A DNA stretch of 43,712 bases, from the NCBI RefSeq assembly GCF_007280555.1, contig NZ_VKDB01000025.1, forward strand, positions 1-43,712, read 5' to 3'. Below, in pieces: positions 8,072-16,904 of this stretch. Each line of letters opens with the position of its first letter. Within the stretch, counting starts at the first letter, position 1. This stretch comes from Deinococcus detaillensis (GTDB lineage: Bacteria > Deinococcota > Deinococci > Deinococcales > Deinococcaceae). Both the position numbers and the translations under genes were made by a program. Below the pieces are notes generated by a model, which saw only the letters and a program-made list of their open reading frames with translations, was not told the origin of the DNA and ran no database searches.

Positions 8072-9676
8072 ATGCTTGCCCGTTTACATCACGTTGCTCG
8101 CAGTTACGGCGACCAAACCATTTTTGACGACGTTTCCTTAGACCTCCGGCCCGCCGAGCGCCTCGCCCTGATCGGTGAAAATGGCAGCGGTAAAACCACT
8201 TTGCTGCGCTTGATCGCCGGACTCGATGCCCCCGACAGCGGCCAAGTGGAGCGACTGGGCAGCGTGGCGTACTTGCCTCAGCACGCGCCCCAGCACGGCG
8301 GCAAAGTGCTAGACGCCGTGACTCCACCCGAACTGCTGGAAGCTTTGTGCGTCCTAAACGCCGCCAGCGCTGATCTCGGCGACCCCACGCCCGATCATCT
8401 TCGCACCTTCAGCGCCGCCGAAGAACGTTACCGCAGCGCGGGTGGCTACGACTTTGAAACGCGGGCCAAGGCTGTGCTGGCAGGTCTCGACCTTGATCCG
8501 CAGGCGGCAGTGGGCCAACTCTCGGGTGGCCAGGCGCGGCGGGTGCTGCTGGCCCGTCTGCTGCTCTCGCCCGCCGAGTTGTACCTGCTCGACGAACCCA
8601 CCAACCACCTCGACGAAGCCTCAGTGCGCTGGCTGGAAGACTGGATTGCCCGCAGCCGCGCCGCGTTTGTGCTGGCCTCGCATGACCGCGCTTTTTTGGA
8701 CGCGGTGAGCACCCATACTGCCGAGCTGGAACGCGGGCGGCTCACCTTCTACCCGGCGGCATATTCGGCAGCTACGAAACTCAAAGCCACCTTGCGGGAC
8801 GCCCAAGACCGCGCCCACACGGCGACCCGCAGGCAGCAGGCGGCGCTTGCAACGGAAGCCGCCCGCCGTCAGAGCAAGGCCCGCAGCGCTGGAAGCTACA
8901 ACCCCAAACGCGCCGCTGACAGCGACAAATTGCTGGCCAAAGGCAAAGCTCAAAACGCCCAGAACGTCAGTGCGGCCCGTGCCAAAGCGCTAGAAAAACG
9001 GGCTGAGCGCTTGGTGGTGCCTGACAAGCCTTACGACGACCACCGTCTGATCACCCTTGACTTGCCCGCCGCATCAACTGGCCCCAGTGAAGTGCTGACC
9101 GTGCGCGACTTGGCGGTTCGGCGGGGCAGCTTCACGGTGCTGGAAAACGTCAACTTGGATGTCCGGCGCGGCGATAAGATTGCTCTGACGGGGCCAAATG
9201 GCGGCGGCAAAAGCACGCTGCTCCGCGCCATTTTGGGTCAATTGCCTTGTCGCGGCACGGTGCGGCTGGGCGCGGGTCTGCACCTCTACTTCGCGGGGCA
9301 GAGCGGTGAGGAGCTGTCTAACTTATCCACTCTCAAAGACGCTTTATTGGACGCCAACCCGCTGCTGACGCCGCATCAACTTTACGAAATCGCTGCTCAA
9401 GTCGGCTTACCGCCGGAGCCGTCGTTCCGGCTGGCCAACCTCTCGGGTGGGCAGCGCACCCGCCTGAGTTTGGCACGGCTGGGCGTGACCCGCGCCAGTC
9501 TGCTGGTGCTGGACGAGCCCACCAATCACCTCGACATCAAGGCCATTGAAGCGCTGGAAGACTTGCTGCGCCGCTTTTCCGGCACGCTGCTGCTGGCGAC
9601 GCATGACCGCCACCTGCGCCAGCAAGTCGCCACGCGGGTCTGGGAAGTCGGTGGGGGAGGAGTGTGGGAGGGATAA
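8072..9676 (+). CDS. ABC-F family ATPase
   Basis: 534 residues with two ABC domains and no membrane segment, the ABC-F layout of ribosome-associated ATPases (EttA, Uup or antibiotic-resistance types). Domain 1 has Walker A GENGSGKTT (~35-43), signature LSGGQARR and Walker B LLDEPTNHLD. Domain 2 has Walker A GPNGGGKST, signature LSGGQRTR and VLDEPTNHLD. Between them is a Lys/Arg/Ala-rich interdomain linker that contacts the ribosome in this family. The ATG at 8072 is preferred over in-frame codons from 8024 because it follows GGGGGAAG. The stop overlaps the next gene's start (TAATG), so the two are translationally coupled. Whether it is a translation factor or a resistance protein cannot be decided here. 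Confidence 0.9.
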   Translation: MLARLHHVARSYGDQTIFDDVSLDLRPAERLALIGENGSGKTTLLRLIAGLDAPDSGQVERLGSVAYLPQHAPQHGGKVLDAVTPPELLEALCVLNAASADLGDPTPDHLRTFSAAEERYRSAGGYDFETRAKAVLAGLDLDPQAAVGQLSGGQARRVLLARLLLSPAELYLLDEPTNHLDEASVRWLEDWIARSRAAFVLASHDRAFLDAVSTHTAELERGRLTFYPAAYSAATKLKATLRDAQDRAHTATRRQQAALATEAARRQSKARSAGSYNPKRAADSDKLLAKGKAQNAQNVSAARAKALEKRAERLVVPDKPYDDHRLITLDLPAASTGPSEVLTVRDLAVRRGSFTVLENVNLDVRRGDKIALTGPNGGGKSTLLRAILGQLPCRGTVRLGAGLHLYFAGQSGEELSNLSTLKDALLDANPLLTPHQLYEIAAQVGLPPEPSFRLANLSGGQRTRLSLARLGVTRASLLVLDEPTNHLDIKAIEALEDLLRRFSGTLLLATHDRHLRQQVATRVWEVGGGGVWEG

Positions 9677-10185
9677 TGAAGGCGATGGAACACATACAAC
9701 TCCGCCCACTGCGTCCCGGCGATGAAGAAGCCGCTGTGCGCTGGGGAGCCGACGAAGAATTTTGCCGCGCGGCTGACTGGCCGGTGGGACTCGCGCCAGA
9801 TCATATCCGCGAACACTGGATTGACATGACTGATGGACGCAGTGAACTTCATCCGCACTTTCTGCGTTTGGGTATTACCCTAAGCGGCGCATTGATCGGC
9901 CATGTCGATCTGGCCTACCTCACCCCAGTGTCCGGTGAATTCGGTATCGGCATCGAGCGCCCGCGCTGGCGGCAGGGCGTCGGGTTGGCAGCGGGCAAGT
10001 TACTCCTCAGGCACGCCTTTGAGGTTCTCAAGCTGGAAGAAGTCACCGCCATCGTTCACGCGCCCAACTTGCCCTCACACGCGCTGATGCTGCGGCTGGG
10101 CTTTGTGGAAGAAGGTGAGTCTGAACCGGAGGAGTATCAGGGCGAAACGGTGCCGGTGACGCGGTATCTGATCAGGGCGAGGTGA
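9676..10185 (+). CDS. GNAT family N-acetyltransferase
   Basis: 169 residues with the RimJ/RimL-type GNAT fold: an LRPLRPGDEEAAVRW start, a substrate-side strand (SGALIGHVDL), a V/A-motif region (FGIGIERPRWRQGVGLAAGKLL, acetyl-CoA pyrophosphate loop QGVGLA) and the C-terminal NLPSHALMLRLGFVEEG. The start is the ATG at 9676 overlapping the ABC-F stop, with GGGAGG upstream. Coupling to an ABC-F gene is consistent with a shared antibiotic or ribosome-related role, but that is inference. The last 14 bp overlap the convergent GNAT gene. A decayed copy of this gene's 3' end lies at 10603-10702. Confidence 0.88.
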   Translation: MKAMEHIQLRPLRPGDEEAAVRWGADEEFCRAADWPVGLAPDHIREHWIDMTDGRSELHPHFLRLGITLSGALIGHVDLAYLTPVSGEFGIGIERPRWRQGVGLAAGKLLLRHAFEVLKLEEVTAIVHAPNLPSHALMLRLGFVEEGESEPEEYQGETVPVTRYLIRAR

Positions 10186-10585
10186 GCTTCATCTCACACC
10201 AAAATCTGCGCTGCCCACCCCTAGCTGGTGCCTCGCTCACCTGAAAGCCGCTGCGCCGATAAAACCCAACCGATTCGTCGTCTGTTTCTGCGACTAATTT
10301 CTGGAGTTGGAGATGGTCAGCAACAGCGTGGAGAAGGTCACGCCCGTAGCCTCTTGCGGTCTGTTCAGGCGACGTGCCGATGTGCAGTATTTCAGCTTCC
10401 ATCTTGTTCACAGCCAGCCCCACCGCGCTGACAGGTTCGCCGCAAATGTTCCAAGTAAAAATGCGCCTTGCCGGATCGGTCTGGTAAGTCTTCAGCGTGA
10501 GGACGGTGCGTTCGGGGTCGGGAAACATGGCGCGGGTCAGCAGCGCCGCGACGTTGGGTGTAAGTGAAAACGCAGGCTGAAGCAT
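10172..10585 (-). CDS. GNAT family N-acetyltransferase (second, divergent type)
   Basis: 137 residues. The acetyl-CoA loop motif is EQTARGYGRDLL, followed by ETDDESVGFYRRSGFQV, the usual GNAT C-terminal element with the conserved Tyr. Upstream strands (EPVSAVGLAVNKMEAEILHIGT) fit the fold. The substrate is unknown. TAGACT lies 8 nt before the ATG. It is convergent with, and overlaps by 14 bp, the plus-strand GNAT gene, and it sits between that gene and a relic of a related GNAT tail. Confidence 0.85.
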   Translation of the reverse strand: MLQPAFSLTPNVAALLTRAMFPDPERTVLTLKTYQTDPARRIFTWNICGEPVSAVGLAVNKMEAEILHIGTSPEQTARGYGRDLLHAVADHLQLQKLVAETDDESVGFYRRSGFQVSEAPARGGQRRFWCEMKLTSP

Positions 10586-10593
10586 GAGTCAGC

Positions 10594-10599
10594 AGTCTA
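10594..10599 (-). promoter_or_regulatory. -10 box TAGACT of the minus-strand GNAT gene
   Basis: TAGACT ends 8 nt before the ATG at 10585. Confidence 0.5.
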
Positions 10600-10602
10600 C
10601 TG

Positions 10603-10702
10603 GGGCGAAACGGTGACGGTGACGCGGTGGCTGGTCAAGCGGAAGAACTACTCTCCGCGAGAGTGTAAAACATACGCCCACACCCCTTCCAATTTCCCAT
10701 AA
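10603..10702 (+). pseudogene. 3' relic of a lost GNAT gene
   Basis: About 38 bp here match the 3' end of the plus-strand GNAT gene (10140-10177) with six mismatches, in the same orientation. The encoded tails align: GETVPVTRYLIRAR in the intact gene against GETVTVTRWLVKRK here. The frame then runs on to TAA at 10700-10702. No upstream part of the gene remains. The simplest reading is a former tandem paralogue whose body was replaced by the minus-strand GNAT gene. Confidence 0.7.
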
Positions 10703-10726
10703 GCCGTTGGGAAGGAGGCTCCGACC

Positions 10727-11830
10727 TCATACACGCGCTGCCCGCAACTTCTCCTCGTCCACCTGATGCTCTCTCAGCGCGGCCACGTCCAGCCAGCCGT
10801 CCTTAAATTCAATCGGCAAGTTGAGCAAGTCGCTTTGGAGCTTGAGCACAAAACTCAGCTCGCACGGCTCGGTCACGCCGTCCTGGGTGCTGAGCAGCGC
10901 GGCGTGGAGCGTGCCGAGGCCGCTGCTGGCCTGCGAGCCGATCATCACGCTCTTGCCGGCCTGCTGAGCGCGGCGCAGCATTGCCAGCCCGTCGGTAAAG
11001 CCGTTGCGGGCGGTTTTGATGTTCAGAATGTCGAAGGTGTCGAAGTCCAGCTCGCGCTCCAAATCTAAGGGCGTAAAGCACGAATCGTCGGCCACCAGCG
11101 GCAGCGCCCCGCTCGATTTGAGCTGGGCGCGGGCGCGAATCTGGCGCACCGGTAGCGGTTCTTCCACGTACGTCAATCCCGCTTCGCGCATGGCGGCGAG
11201 GGCGGCGGGCGCGATTTCGGGCGTCAGGGTTTCGTTGCTGTCGGCGTAGAGCTGAACTTCACTGCCGAATTCAAAGCGCAGCGCTTCGATCACCTCCAAG
11301 TCGCGGGCGTGCTGGCGGCCCACTTTGACTTTCAGCACCCGCACACCCTGCTCCACCACCCGGCGGGCTTCATCCAGCATCTCGGTGGGCGCGGCGATGC
11401 CCAGAATAAACGAGGCCCGCACCAAGGTACTTGGCCCCAGCAGCGCGTCAAAGAGGCTTTGCCCCCGCGCCTTCTGGCGGGCGTCCCACAGCGCCATGTC
11501 CAGCGCTCCGCGTGCCGTCAGGTTTTGGGCCACGCTGTTGCGGGCGGCGTTCAGCGCGGCTTCGTCGTCGATGCTCAGGCCCACCAATGCGGCTTCAAGG
11601 TGGCTCAGAATGCCCACGATGCTGGCCACCGTTTCGCCGTAAATAGTCGGGCGCGGCGGCGCTTCGGCCTCACCCAGCGTGCCGTCATCGAGGTGCACCC
11701 GCACCAAGACGTGTTCGGCGGCGCTCAGGCGGCTGTGTGCGCCCCACGCCAGCACCCCGTGCAGCGGCAAGCGGTAGGGAATGGCTTCCAGCCGCACGAT
11801 CTTGGGGCCGCCCACCTCCAAATGGGTCAT
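10727..11830 (-). CDS. Enolase-superfamily enzyme, dipeptide epimerase-like (MLE subgroup)
   Basis: 367 residues, a cytosolic Mg-dependent enzyme. The N-terminal capping domain is followed by a barrel with the acid/base pair KVKVG (K167/K169), metal ligands at ADSNE (D197), VEEP (~E223/224) and ADDS (~D249), and the opposite-face lysine NIKTARNG (K272). The KxK plus NIK arrangement is that of the muconate-lactonising subgroup; L-Ala-D/L-Glu (dipeptide) epimerase is the best guess, with N-succinylamino acid racemase or o-succinylbenzoate synthase possible. The ATG at 11830 is preferred over a TTG at 11836 because it forms an ATGA overlap with the upstream stop codon. Confidence 0.85.
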   Translation of the reverse strand: MTHLEVGGPKIVRLEAIPYRLPLHGVLAWGAHSRLSAAEHVLVRVHLDDGTLGEAEAPPRPTIYGETVASIVGILSHLEAALVGLSIDDEAALNAARNSVAQNLTARGALDMALWDARQKARGQSLFDALLGPSTLVRASFILGIAAPTEMLDEARRVVEQGVRVLKVKVGRQHARDLEVIEALRFEFGSEVQLYADSNETLTPEIAPAALAAMREAGLTYVEEPLPVRQIRARAQLKSSGALPLVADDSCFTPLDLERELDFDTFDILNIKTARNGFTDGLAMLRRAQQAGKSVMIGSQASSGLGTLHAALLSTQDGVTEPCELSFVLKLQSDLLNLPIEFKDGWLDVAALREHQVDEEKLRAARV

Positions 11831-12606
11831 AGCCAATGCTCCACGCGCCGCGCCACTTCACTTGGGGCCAGCGCCGCCGTATCGAGGTCGAGTACCCGCT
11901 CAGGCGGCAGCGTCAGTAAAAAGGCGTGGGCGGCTGCTGGATCATAGTTTTGGCGCTCGCTCAGCACGATTTTGGTTTTGGCCAGAATGTCGGCTGGGGC
12001 GTGGCCCTGACTTTGCAAGGCGGCGAGTTTGCTGAGTTCGGCGGGCGTGAACACCTGAGCCGCGCCCCTGAGGGCTGCCAGTTCGCTGCTGAGATCATGG
12101 CTGACCGCTTCTGGTTTCACCGCGTCGAAAGCGTCGCCCCGCCCGAGCAGTCGGCGCACCCGCAGGGGGTCGGGCGCGTGCAGGTGAATAAAGCGCCACG
12201 CTGCAAACGCCTCAGCGGCGTAGCGCACTTCGTCTAGGCCCCGCAGACCGTCAAACACCAAGCGCTCTCCCTCTTCCGGCAAAGCCCGCAGCGTGCCGAG
12301 GGCCTGCGCCATGCCGCCGGGGTGGGTTTGGCGGTAGCGGGCGGTCAGGGCAAAGCGCTCTTGCCTGTCGGTCACGGCGTGGCCCGCCAGCGGCTCGATC
12401 ATCACCGCGTCGGTGACTTCGCGGCGGTCAGGCAGTACCCGCAGCCCTGTCGCGCTCAGGGCGCTCAGGGCGGTGCTTTTGCCCACCCCCGTCACGCCCA
12501 CCAGGAGGGTCAGCGGCAAAGCGGAGAGCGGCTCGGCTCCGGCAGGCGGCGTTTGGTGGGGCAGCCACAGTCCACTGAGGGCCGGCGAGGAAAAAGGCAA
12601 CGTCAT
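11827..12606 (-). CDS. P-loop ATPase/kinase-like protein
   Basis: 259 residues. Walker A is GVTGVGKST (residues ~37-45); a hydrophobic strand with aspartate (RLVFDGLRG) could be Walker B, and an [18 protein letters not shown] segment follows, as in nucleotide-binding P-loop proteins. I do not recognise the family. The start is ATG 12606 because TAGACT lies 7 nt upstream. Its stop codon overlaps the epimerase start (ATGA), so the two proteins are co-translated and probably act in one process, which I cannot name. Confidence 0.7.
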   Translation of the reverse strand: MTLPFSSPALSGLWLPHQTPPAGAEPLSALPLTLLVGVTGVGKSTALSALSATGLRVLPDRREVTDAVMIEPLAGHAVTDRQERFALTARYRQTHPGGMAQALGTLRALPEEGERLVFDGLRGLDEVRYAAEAFAAWRFIHLHAPDPLRVRRLLGRGDAFDAVKPEAVSHDLSSELAALRGAAQVFTPAELSKLAALQSQGHAPADILAKTKIVLSERQNYDPAAAHAFLLTLPPERVLDLDTAALAPSEVARRVEHWL

Positions 12607-12613
12607 GGCCCGC

Positions 12614-12619
12614 AGTCTA
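12614..12619 (-). promoter_or_regulatory. -10 box TAGACT of the P-loop/epimerase operon
   Basis: TAGACT ends 7 nt before the ATG at 12606. Confidence 0.55.
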
Positions 12620-12838
12620 GCGGCCCGCGCCGCACGTGGCCTCACTCAACCCGCTTGAGTGCGCGTGGGCTTGGCTAAAGATTTGAGCAAGGCTAACCCA
12701 AGTGGACATAAGCACTCCGCCCCGTCAGTTCTCGCCTGAGCCCACTAGACTTCTGGTCAAGACTGTCTTTACACCGCGCTGAAGAAGTCAACCGTGTTGT
12801 TCTCAGGATTTTTTGTCTTTAGCCGTCAAGGAGACGTT

Positions 12839-12973
12839 ATGGCCCGGCTCAACGGTAACAAATTCAGCGGTGGTGGTATTTGGATCACCGCTCTGATTGT
12901 AATTTTGGTGTTGCTCTACTTGCTTTACCGCTTCTACTTGCAGCCCAATGGTTTACTCGATTTAGGATTTTGA
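12839..12973 (+). CDS. 44-residue single-helix membrane protein
   Basis: A small ORF with a strong Shine-Dalgarno (AAGGAG, 12828-12833) 5 nt before ATG. The product starts MARLNGNKFSGGG and then has one transmembrane helix (residues ~14-32) with a Tyr-rich exit (LLYLLYRFYLQP). The helix and ribosome site support a real gene. It ends 56 bp before the PRC-barrel gene and is probably co-transcribed with it. No family is recognised. Its first residues resemble those of the DsbA-like protein at 18073 (MTRLNGGNS), which may be chance. Confidence 0.7.
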   Translation: MARLNGNKFSGGGIWITALIVILVLLYLLYRFYLQPNGLLDLGF

Positions 12974-13029
12974 GACTCAACTCGCGCCTTCAAAATAAAT
13001 TCAGGATTGAGAATTAAGGAGATTATTTC

Positions 13030-14976
13030 ATGATTAAAGGTAAAGACTTGGTCGGACGCAGTGTGGTTTCTTTAAGCAGCGGGCATCAGATCGATAAAGT
13101 GCACGACTTGGTGTTCGACCATGATGCCAATCAAATCCTGGCGCTGCTGGTCGATGAGGGCGGCTGGTTCAGGGCCGCCAAAGTGGTGCCGTTTGAGGCG
13201 GTTCGCAGCATCGGTGAAGACGCCGTGATGATTGACGACGAAAACAGCGTCATCAGCGCCCGCGACGACTCACGCATCGCCGATTTGCTCGACACCAAAG
13301 TGGGCCTCGTCGGCACGCGGCTCCTGACCAGCGGAGGCCGCGAACTCGGCAAAATCGCCGACGTGTACTTTGAGCCGACCAGCGGCAAAGTGGTGGGCTA
13401 CGAAGCGACGGGCGGTTTGTTTTCTGATTTGTCGAGTGGCCGCACCTTCGTGCCTGCGCCGGAAAGCATCAGCATTGGAGACAACGCTGCGATTGTGCCG
13501 GAGTCGGTGGCCGCCGCAATGGAAGAACAGGAAGCGGGCGGGCTGCAAGGGGCGTTTAGCAACGTCAGCGACAACGTCAAGCAGAGTTACGAGAATTTGT
13601 CGACGGCCACCAAGTCGCGTCAAAAAGAATTCGTGATTGGTAAGCAGGCCGGAAGCGAGGTGGCCACCGAGGAAGGTTTGGTCATCGTCCAGAAGGGTGA
13701 AACCATCACCACCGCGCAGGCCGACCACGCCGAGGAGCTGGGCCTGCTCGGTTCACTGGTGGGTGCAGCGACCGGCGGCAGTATGCAGGCGGCTTACAGC
13801 AGCGCGGCCAGCAACGTGCAGGGCCGAGTGGACGACTTGAGCGACGCCTCGCAGGAAAGCCAGATGCAGTACGTGATCGGCAAAACGGCGGGCAACGACG
13901 TGGTGGCCGGAGGAACGCCGACAGAAGGTGCGGCGCTCAGCACCGTCATTGTCAGCAAAGGTCAAGTCATCACCGAGCAGCAAGCTGAGAGTGCCCGCGA
14001 GCACGGCGTTCTTGGCCAATTGGTCGCGGCGGCCACCAGTGGGAGTATGCAAACGGTTTACAGCAGCGCGTCGAGCAACTTGCAAAGCCGCGTCGAGGAC
14101 TTGAGCAGCGCCAGCCGTGAGCGCCAAGTGGAATATGTGCTGGGCAAAGTGGCCGGAAGCGACGTTCACGGCGACGACGACACGGTGATCGTTTTGAAGG
14201 GCCAGACCATCACGCCGATGGCGGTGCAGAGCGCCGAGAGCAAAAACGCGCTGGGCAGCTTGGTGGCCTCGGCTACAGCGGGCAACCTGCAAGGCGGTAT
14301 GCAGCGCCTGAGCGGCTCTTACGTGAGAGGCCAGACGGCAGAGAGCGCCCCAGTAACAGGCGCTCCCATTGTTGGTGCTCCAGCGGCAAGCGCTTTGGGC
14401 CGCCGCGTTCGCCGCGATGTCTACGGCCCCAACCGCACCCTGATCGCCGCACAGGGCCAGATCGTGACTCAGGGCGTGCTGGAACGTGCCCGTGAACTGC
14501 ACCGCGAAGACGATTTACTCGACGCCACCGGCGTTGCCCAGGCCAGCGCCACCGAGAGCGGCGGGCCTGCCATCGGCGAGCAGCTCTCGGCGGGCCTGAG
14601 TAACGTCAGCGCCGGAGCGACTGGTCTCTTTGACCGTGCCAAGCAGTGGCTGGGTGAAACCCGCGAGAACGCCGGAGAAGCCGTCGAGCAGCGCCAGAAC
14701 GACGCCGAAGTCCAAAAAGTCCGTGACGCGTTGGGCCGTCCGGTGACGCGGGTCATCCTCGATCCGCAGGACAATATCATCCTCAATATCGGTGAGATCA
14801 TCACCAACAAAGCAGTAGCCGCCGCCCGCCAAGCCGACATTCTAGACATGCTGCTGGACAGTGTCAGCAAAGAAGAAGTGCGGATCAACCCGCTGGACGT
14901 GCGCCCCCACGAAACCGGCACTGCCGCCTTGGCAGGTGTGGATGATGTGAACTTGCAAAAGAAGCCGCAGTCGTAA
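13030..14976 (+). CDS. PRC-barrel protein with five C-terminal repeats
   Basis: 648 residues. Residues 1-78 and ~84-160 are two PRC-barrel domains ([40 protein letters not shown]). Five related units follow at ~201-276, 281-364, 369-430, 456-505 and 567-612. Each opens with xVxGKxAGxDV or a degraded form and continues with a VIVxKGQxIT core and a helical AxExGxLGxLVxAAT segment. Ala/Ser/Gln-rich helices join the units and may be amphipathic. There is no signal peptide. PRC-barrels occur in ribosome maturation and photosynthetic reaction-centre proteins; the role of these repeats is unknown. TAAGGAG lies 7-8 nt before ATG. Deinococcus has similar proteins linked to stress, but I cannot assign a function. 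Confidence 0.85.
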   Translation: MIKGKDLVGRSVVSLSSGHQIDKVHDLVFDHDANQILALLVDEGGWFRAAKVVPFEAVRSIGEDAVMIDDENSVISARDDSRIADLLDTKVGLVGTRLLTSGGRELGKIADVYFEPTSGKVVGYEATGGLFSDLSSGRTFVPAPESISIGDNAAIVPESVAAAMEEQEAGGLQGAFSNVSDNVKQSYENLSTATKSRQKEFVIGKQAGSEVATEEGLVIVQKGETITTAQADHAEELGLLGSLVGAATGGSMQAAYSSAASNVQGRVDDLSDASQESQMQYVIGKTAGNDVVAGGTPTEGAALSTVIVSKGQVITEQQAESAREHGVLGQLVAAATSGSMQTVYSSASSNLQSRVEDLSSASRERQVEYVLGKVAGSDVHGDDDTVIVLKGQTITPMAVQSAESKNALGSLVASATAGNLQGGMQRLSGSYVRGQTAESAPVTGAPIVGAPAASALGRRVRRDVYGPNRTLIAAQGQIVTQGVLERARELHREDDLLDATGVAQASATESGGPAIGEQLSAGLSNVSAGATGLFDRAKQWLGETRENAGEAVEQRQNDAEVQKVRDALGRPVTRVILDPQDNIILNIGEIITNKAVAAARQADILDMLLDSVSKEEVRINPLDVRPHETGTAALAGVDDVNLQKKPQS

Positions 14977-14989
14977 ACCAGCTTCTACG

Positions 14990-15034
14990 AAAAGGGCCGC
15001 TTTCCTGCGTTTGGGAGAGTGGCCCTTTGTTTTG
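14990..15034 (+). terminator. Terminator after the PRC-barrel gene
   Basis: AAAGGGCC (14991-14998) pairs perfectly with GGCCCTTT (15021-15028) around a 22-nt loop and is followed by GTTTTG. It begins 14 nt after the stop codon. Confidence 0.65.
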
Positions 15035-15113
15035 CCTGTGGAGATTACAGCGCTCTGCTTGTCAAGCGCCGCCACTCCCGCTTCGTCCAGTGCCTTTCAT
15101 CACCCTCTGCGCT

Positions 15114-16793
15114 ATGTCCCGCGCTAAACTGCTGGGCGTGCCTTCCCGCTCGCCCGCCCCCGCGCATTTAACCCGCTTGGAGATTCGCAACCTCGCCACC
15201 ATCGCTACGCTGGCGCTGGAACTGCGCGGCGGGTTTTCGGTGTTTACCGGCGAAACCGGCGCGGGCAAAAGCATCATCGTGGACGCGCTGGGCCTGCTGC
15301 TCGGCTCGCGCAGCAACCCCGATTTGATTCGCAGCGGCGCGGATGATCTGCTGGTCACCGGCTTTTGGGGCGAGGACGTGGTGTCGCGCAAACTCACTCA
15401 CCAGGGCCGCAGCAGCGCCCGTGTGGACGGTGAGGTGGTGGCCCTGCGCGAGTTGGCAGAGGTCTCGCAGGCCCGCCTGACCATTCACTGGCAGCACAGC
15501 GCCCAGAGCCTGCTGAGCGCGGGCAACCAACGCGCCCTGCTCGACAGCTTGCTGTTAGATGAACTCGGTCACTACCACGCCGCGTACAGGGCGTGGCAAA
15601 ACGCCGCCGGACACTTCGAGCGCCTGCAAGCCTCCGAGCGGGAGCGGGCCAGACAACTCGATCTGCTGCGCTTCCAAACTCAGGAACTTAGCGAGGCGGG
15701 CCTGAAAGAAGGTGAGGAAGAACCGCTGCGGGCCGAACTTGTACGTCTGTCGAATTTTGAATCCATCGCGGCGGGCGCGTCGGAAGCCCTTGAACTGCTC
15801 AGTGACGGTGAAATCAGCGCGGCGGGCCTTGTGTCGCAGGCGATCCGGTCGCTGAATGCTCCGGCCCGTTACGACGAGGCCAGCGCCCAGCTTCAAGCCG
15901 AACTCGCCAGCGCTTTAGAGAGTGTGCAGGCGGTGGTCAGCGAACTCAGGAGTGTGGCCGAAGACCGCGCTCCCGACCCTGAAGCGCTGGCCCAACTCGA
16001 AAGCCGCCTGAGCCTGATCGGCAAGTTGCAGGCCAAATACGGCCCCAGCAGCCAAGACGTGCTGAACTTTCAAGTCGAAGCCGAGCGCGAACTCGCCGCA
16101 CTGGAGAGCGACGAGCAGAGTGCCGGAACGCTGGAAGCGGAAGTGAGAGCCCTGCGCCAGATCGCCGAACAAGCCGGACTGCGCCTGCGCACTGTTCGCC
16201 AAAAAGCCGCCGCGCCGCTGTCCGAGCAGCTGCTCAATGTCATTCGCCAACTCGGAATGCCGCACGCCCGCCTTGAATTCGAGTTGCGCCCGCTGGCCGT
16301 GCCGGGGCCGCACGGCTCAGACGATGTGAGCATCCGCTTCAGTGCCAACCCCGGCGAGGGCTTGGGCGAGCTGGCCGACACCGCTTCGGGCGGTGAACTC
16401 TCCCGCGTGATGCTGGCCATCAGCACGGTGCTGGGAGCCAGCACGCCCAGCGTGGTCTTTGATGAAGTGGACGCGGGCATCGGCGGCTCGGCGGCGCGGG
16501 CGGTGGCCGATCAACTCTCGCACTTGGCGTCGGCGCGGCAAGTTCTGGTGGTCACGCACCTCGCTCAAATTGCCGCCCGCGCCGACTGGCATTTCAAAGT
16601 CGAAAAAGACATTGAAGCGGGCCGCACCATCAGCCGAGTGCGCCTGCTTTCGGGCGAGGAGCGCTTAGAAGAGATTGCCCGAATGCTCAGCGGCGCGTCG
16701 TCCGAAGCCGCCCTCTTACACGCCCGCGAGTTGCTGGCGGGTCCGAAGCGTATACCTGAGCCGAAAAAGCGGGGAGCCAAAGCGCTGAGCTAG
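15114..16793 (+). CDS. recN: DNA repair protein RecN
   Basis: 559 residues, an SMC-like ATPase acting early in recombinational repair of double-strand breaks, important for radiation resistance in this genus. The N-terminal ATPase half has Walker A GETGAGKS (46-53). The middle is a coiled coil (~160-390, rich in Glu, Leu, Ala). The C-terminal half has signature SGGELSRVML and Walker B VVFDEVDAGIGG. The ATG at 15114 is preferred over an upstream in-frame codon at 15027, because 15027 lies inside the preceding terminator and because RecN homologues of this genus start close to this point. I see no clear -10 or ribosome site just upstream. Confidence 0.95.
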   Translation: MSRAKLLGVPSRSPAPAHLTRLEIRNLATIATLALELRGGFSVFTGETGAGKSIIVDALGLLLGSRSNPDLIRSGADDLLVTGFWGEDVVSRKLTHQGRSSARVDGEVVALRELAEVSQARLTIHWQHSAQSLLSAGNQRALLDSLLLDELGHYHAAYRAWQNAAGHFERLQASERERARQLDLLRFQTQELSEAGLKEGEEEPLRAELVRLSNFESIAAGASEALELLSDGEISAAGLVSQAIRSLNAPARYDEASAQLQAELASALESVQAVVSELRSVAEDRAPDPEALAQLESRLSLIGKLQAKYGPSSQDVLNFQVEAERELAALESDEQSAGTLEAEVRALRQIAEQAGLRLRTVRQKAAAPLSEQLLNVIRQLGMPHARLEFELRPLAVPGPHGSDDVSIRFSANPGEGLGELADTASGGELSRVMLAISTVLGASTPSVVFDEVDAGIGGSAARAVADQLSHLASARQVLVVTHLAQIAARADWHFKVEKDIEAGRTISRVRLLSGEERLEEIARMLSGASSEAALLHARELLAGPKRIPEPKKRGAKALS

Positions 16794-16808
16794 GAAATAT
16801 TTGGTGGA

Positions 16809-16834
16809 TAGCCTGCACAACGCGGCTTTTTTTA
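16809..16834 (+). terminator. Possible weak terminator after recN
   Basis: A short stem (AGCC/GGCT, 16810-16813 with 16824-16827) is followed directly by seven T. The stem is only four pairs. Confidence 0.35.
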
Positions 16835-16904
16835 TCCTCAATCATGAAGGCCAGATTGACATCCCTTTAGGCGTGAGTCAGCCGCCGCCCCCTAAGCTGA
16901 GAGG

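Noticed and set aside
10680..10726. Possible terminator (CCTTCC...GGAAGG) after the epimerase gene
   Set aside because: The stem is imperfect and no T tract follows on the minus strand.
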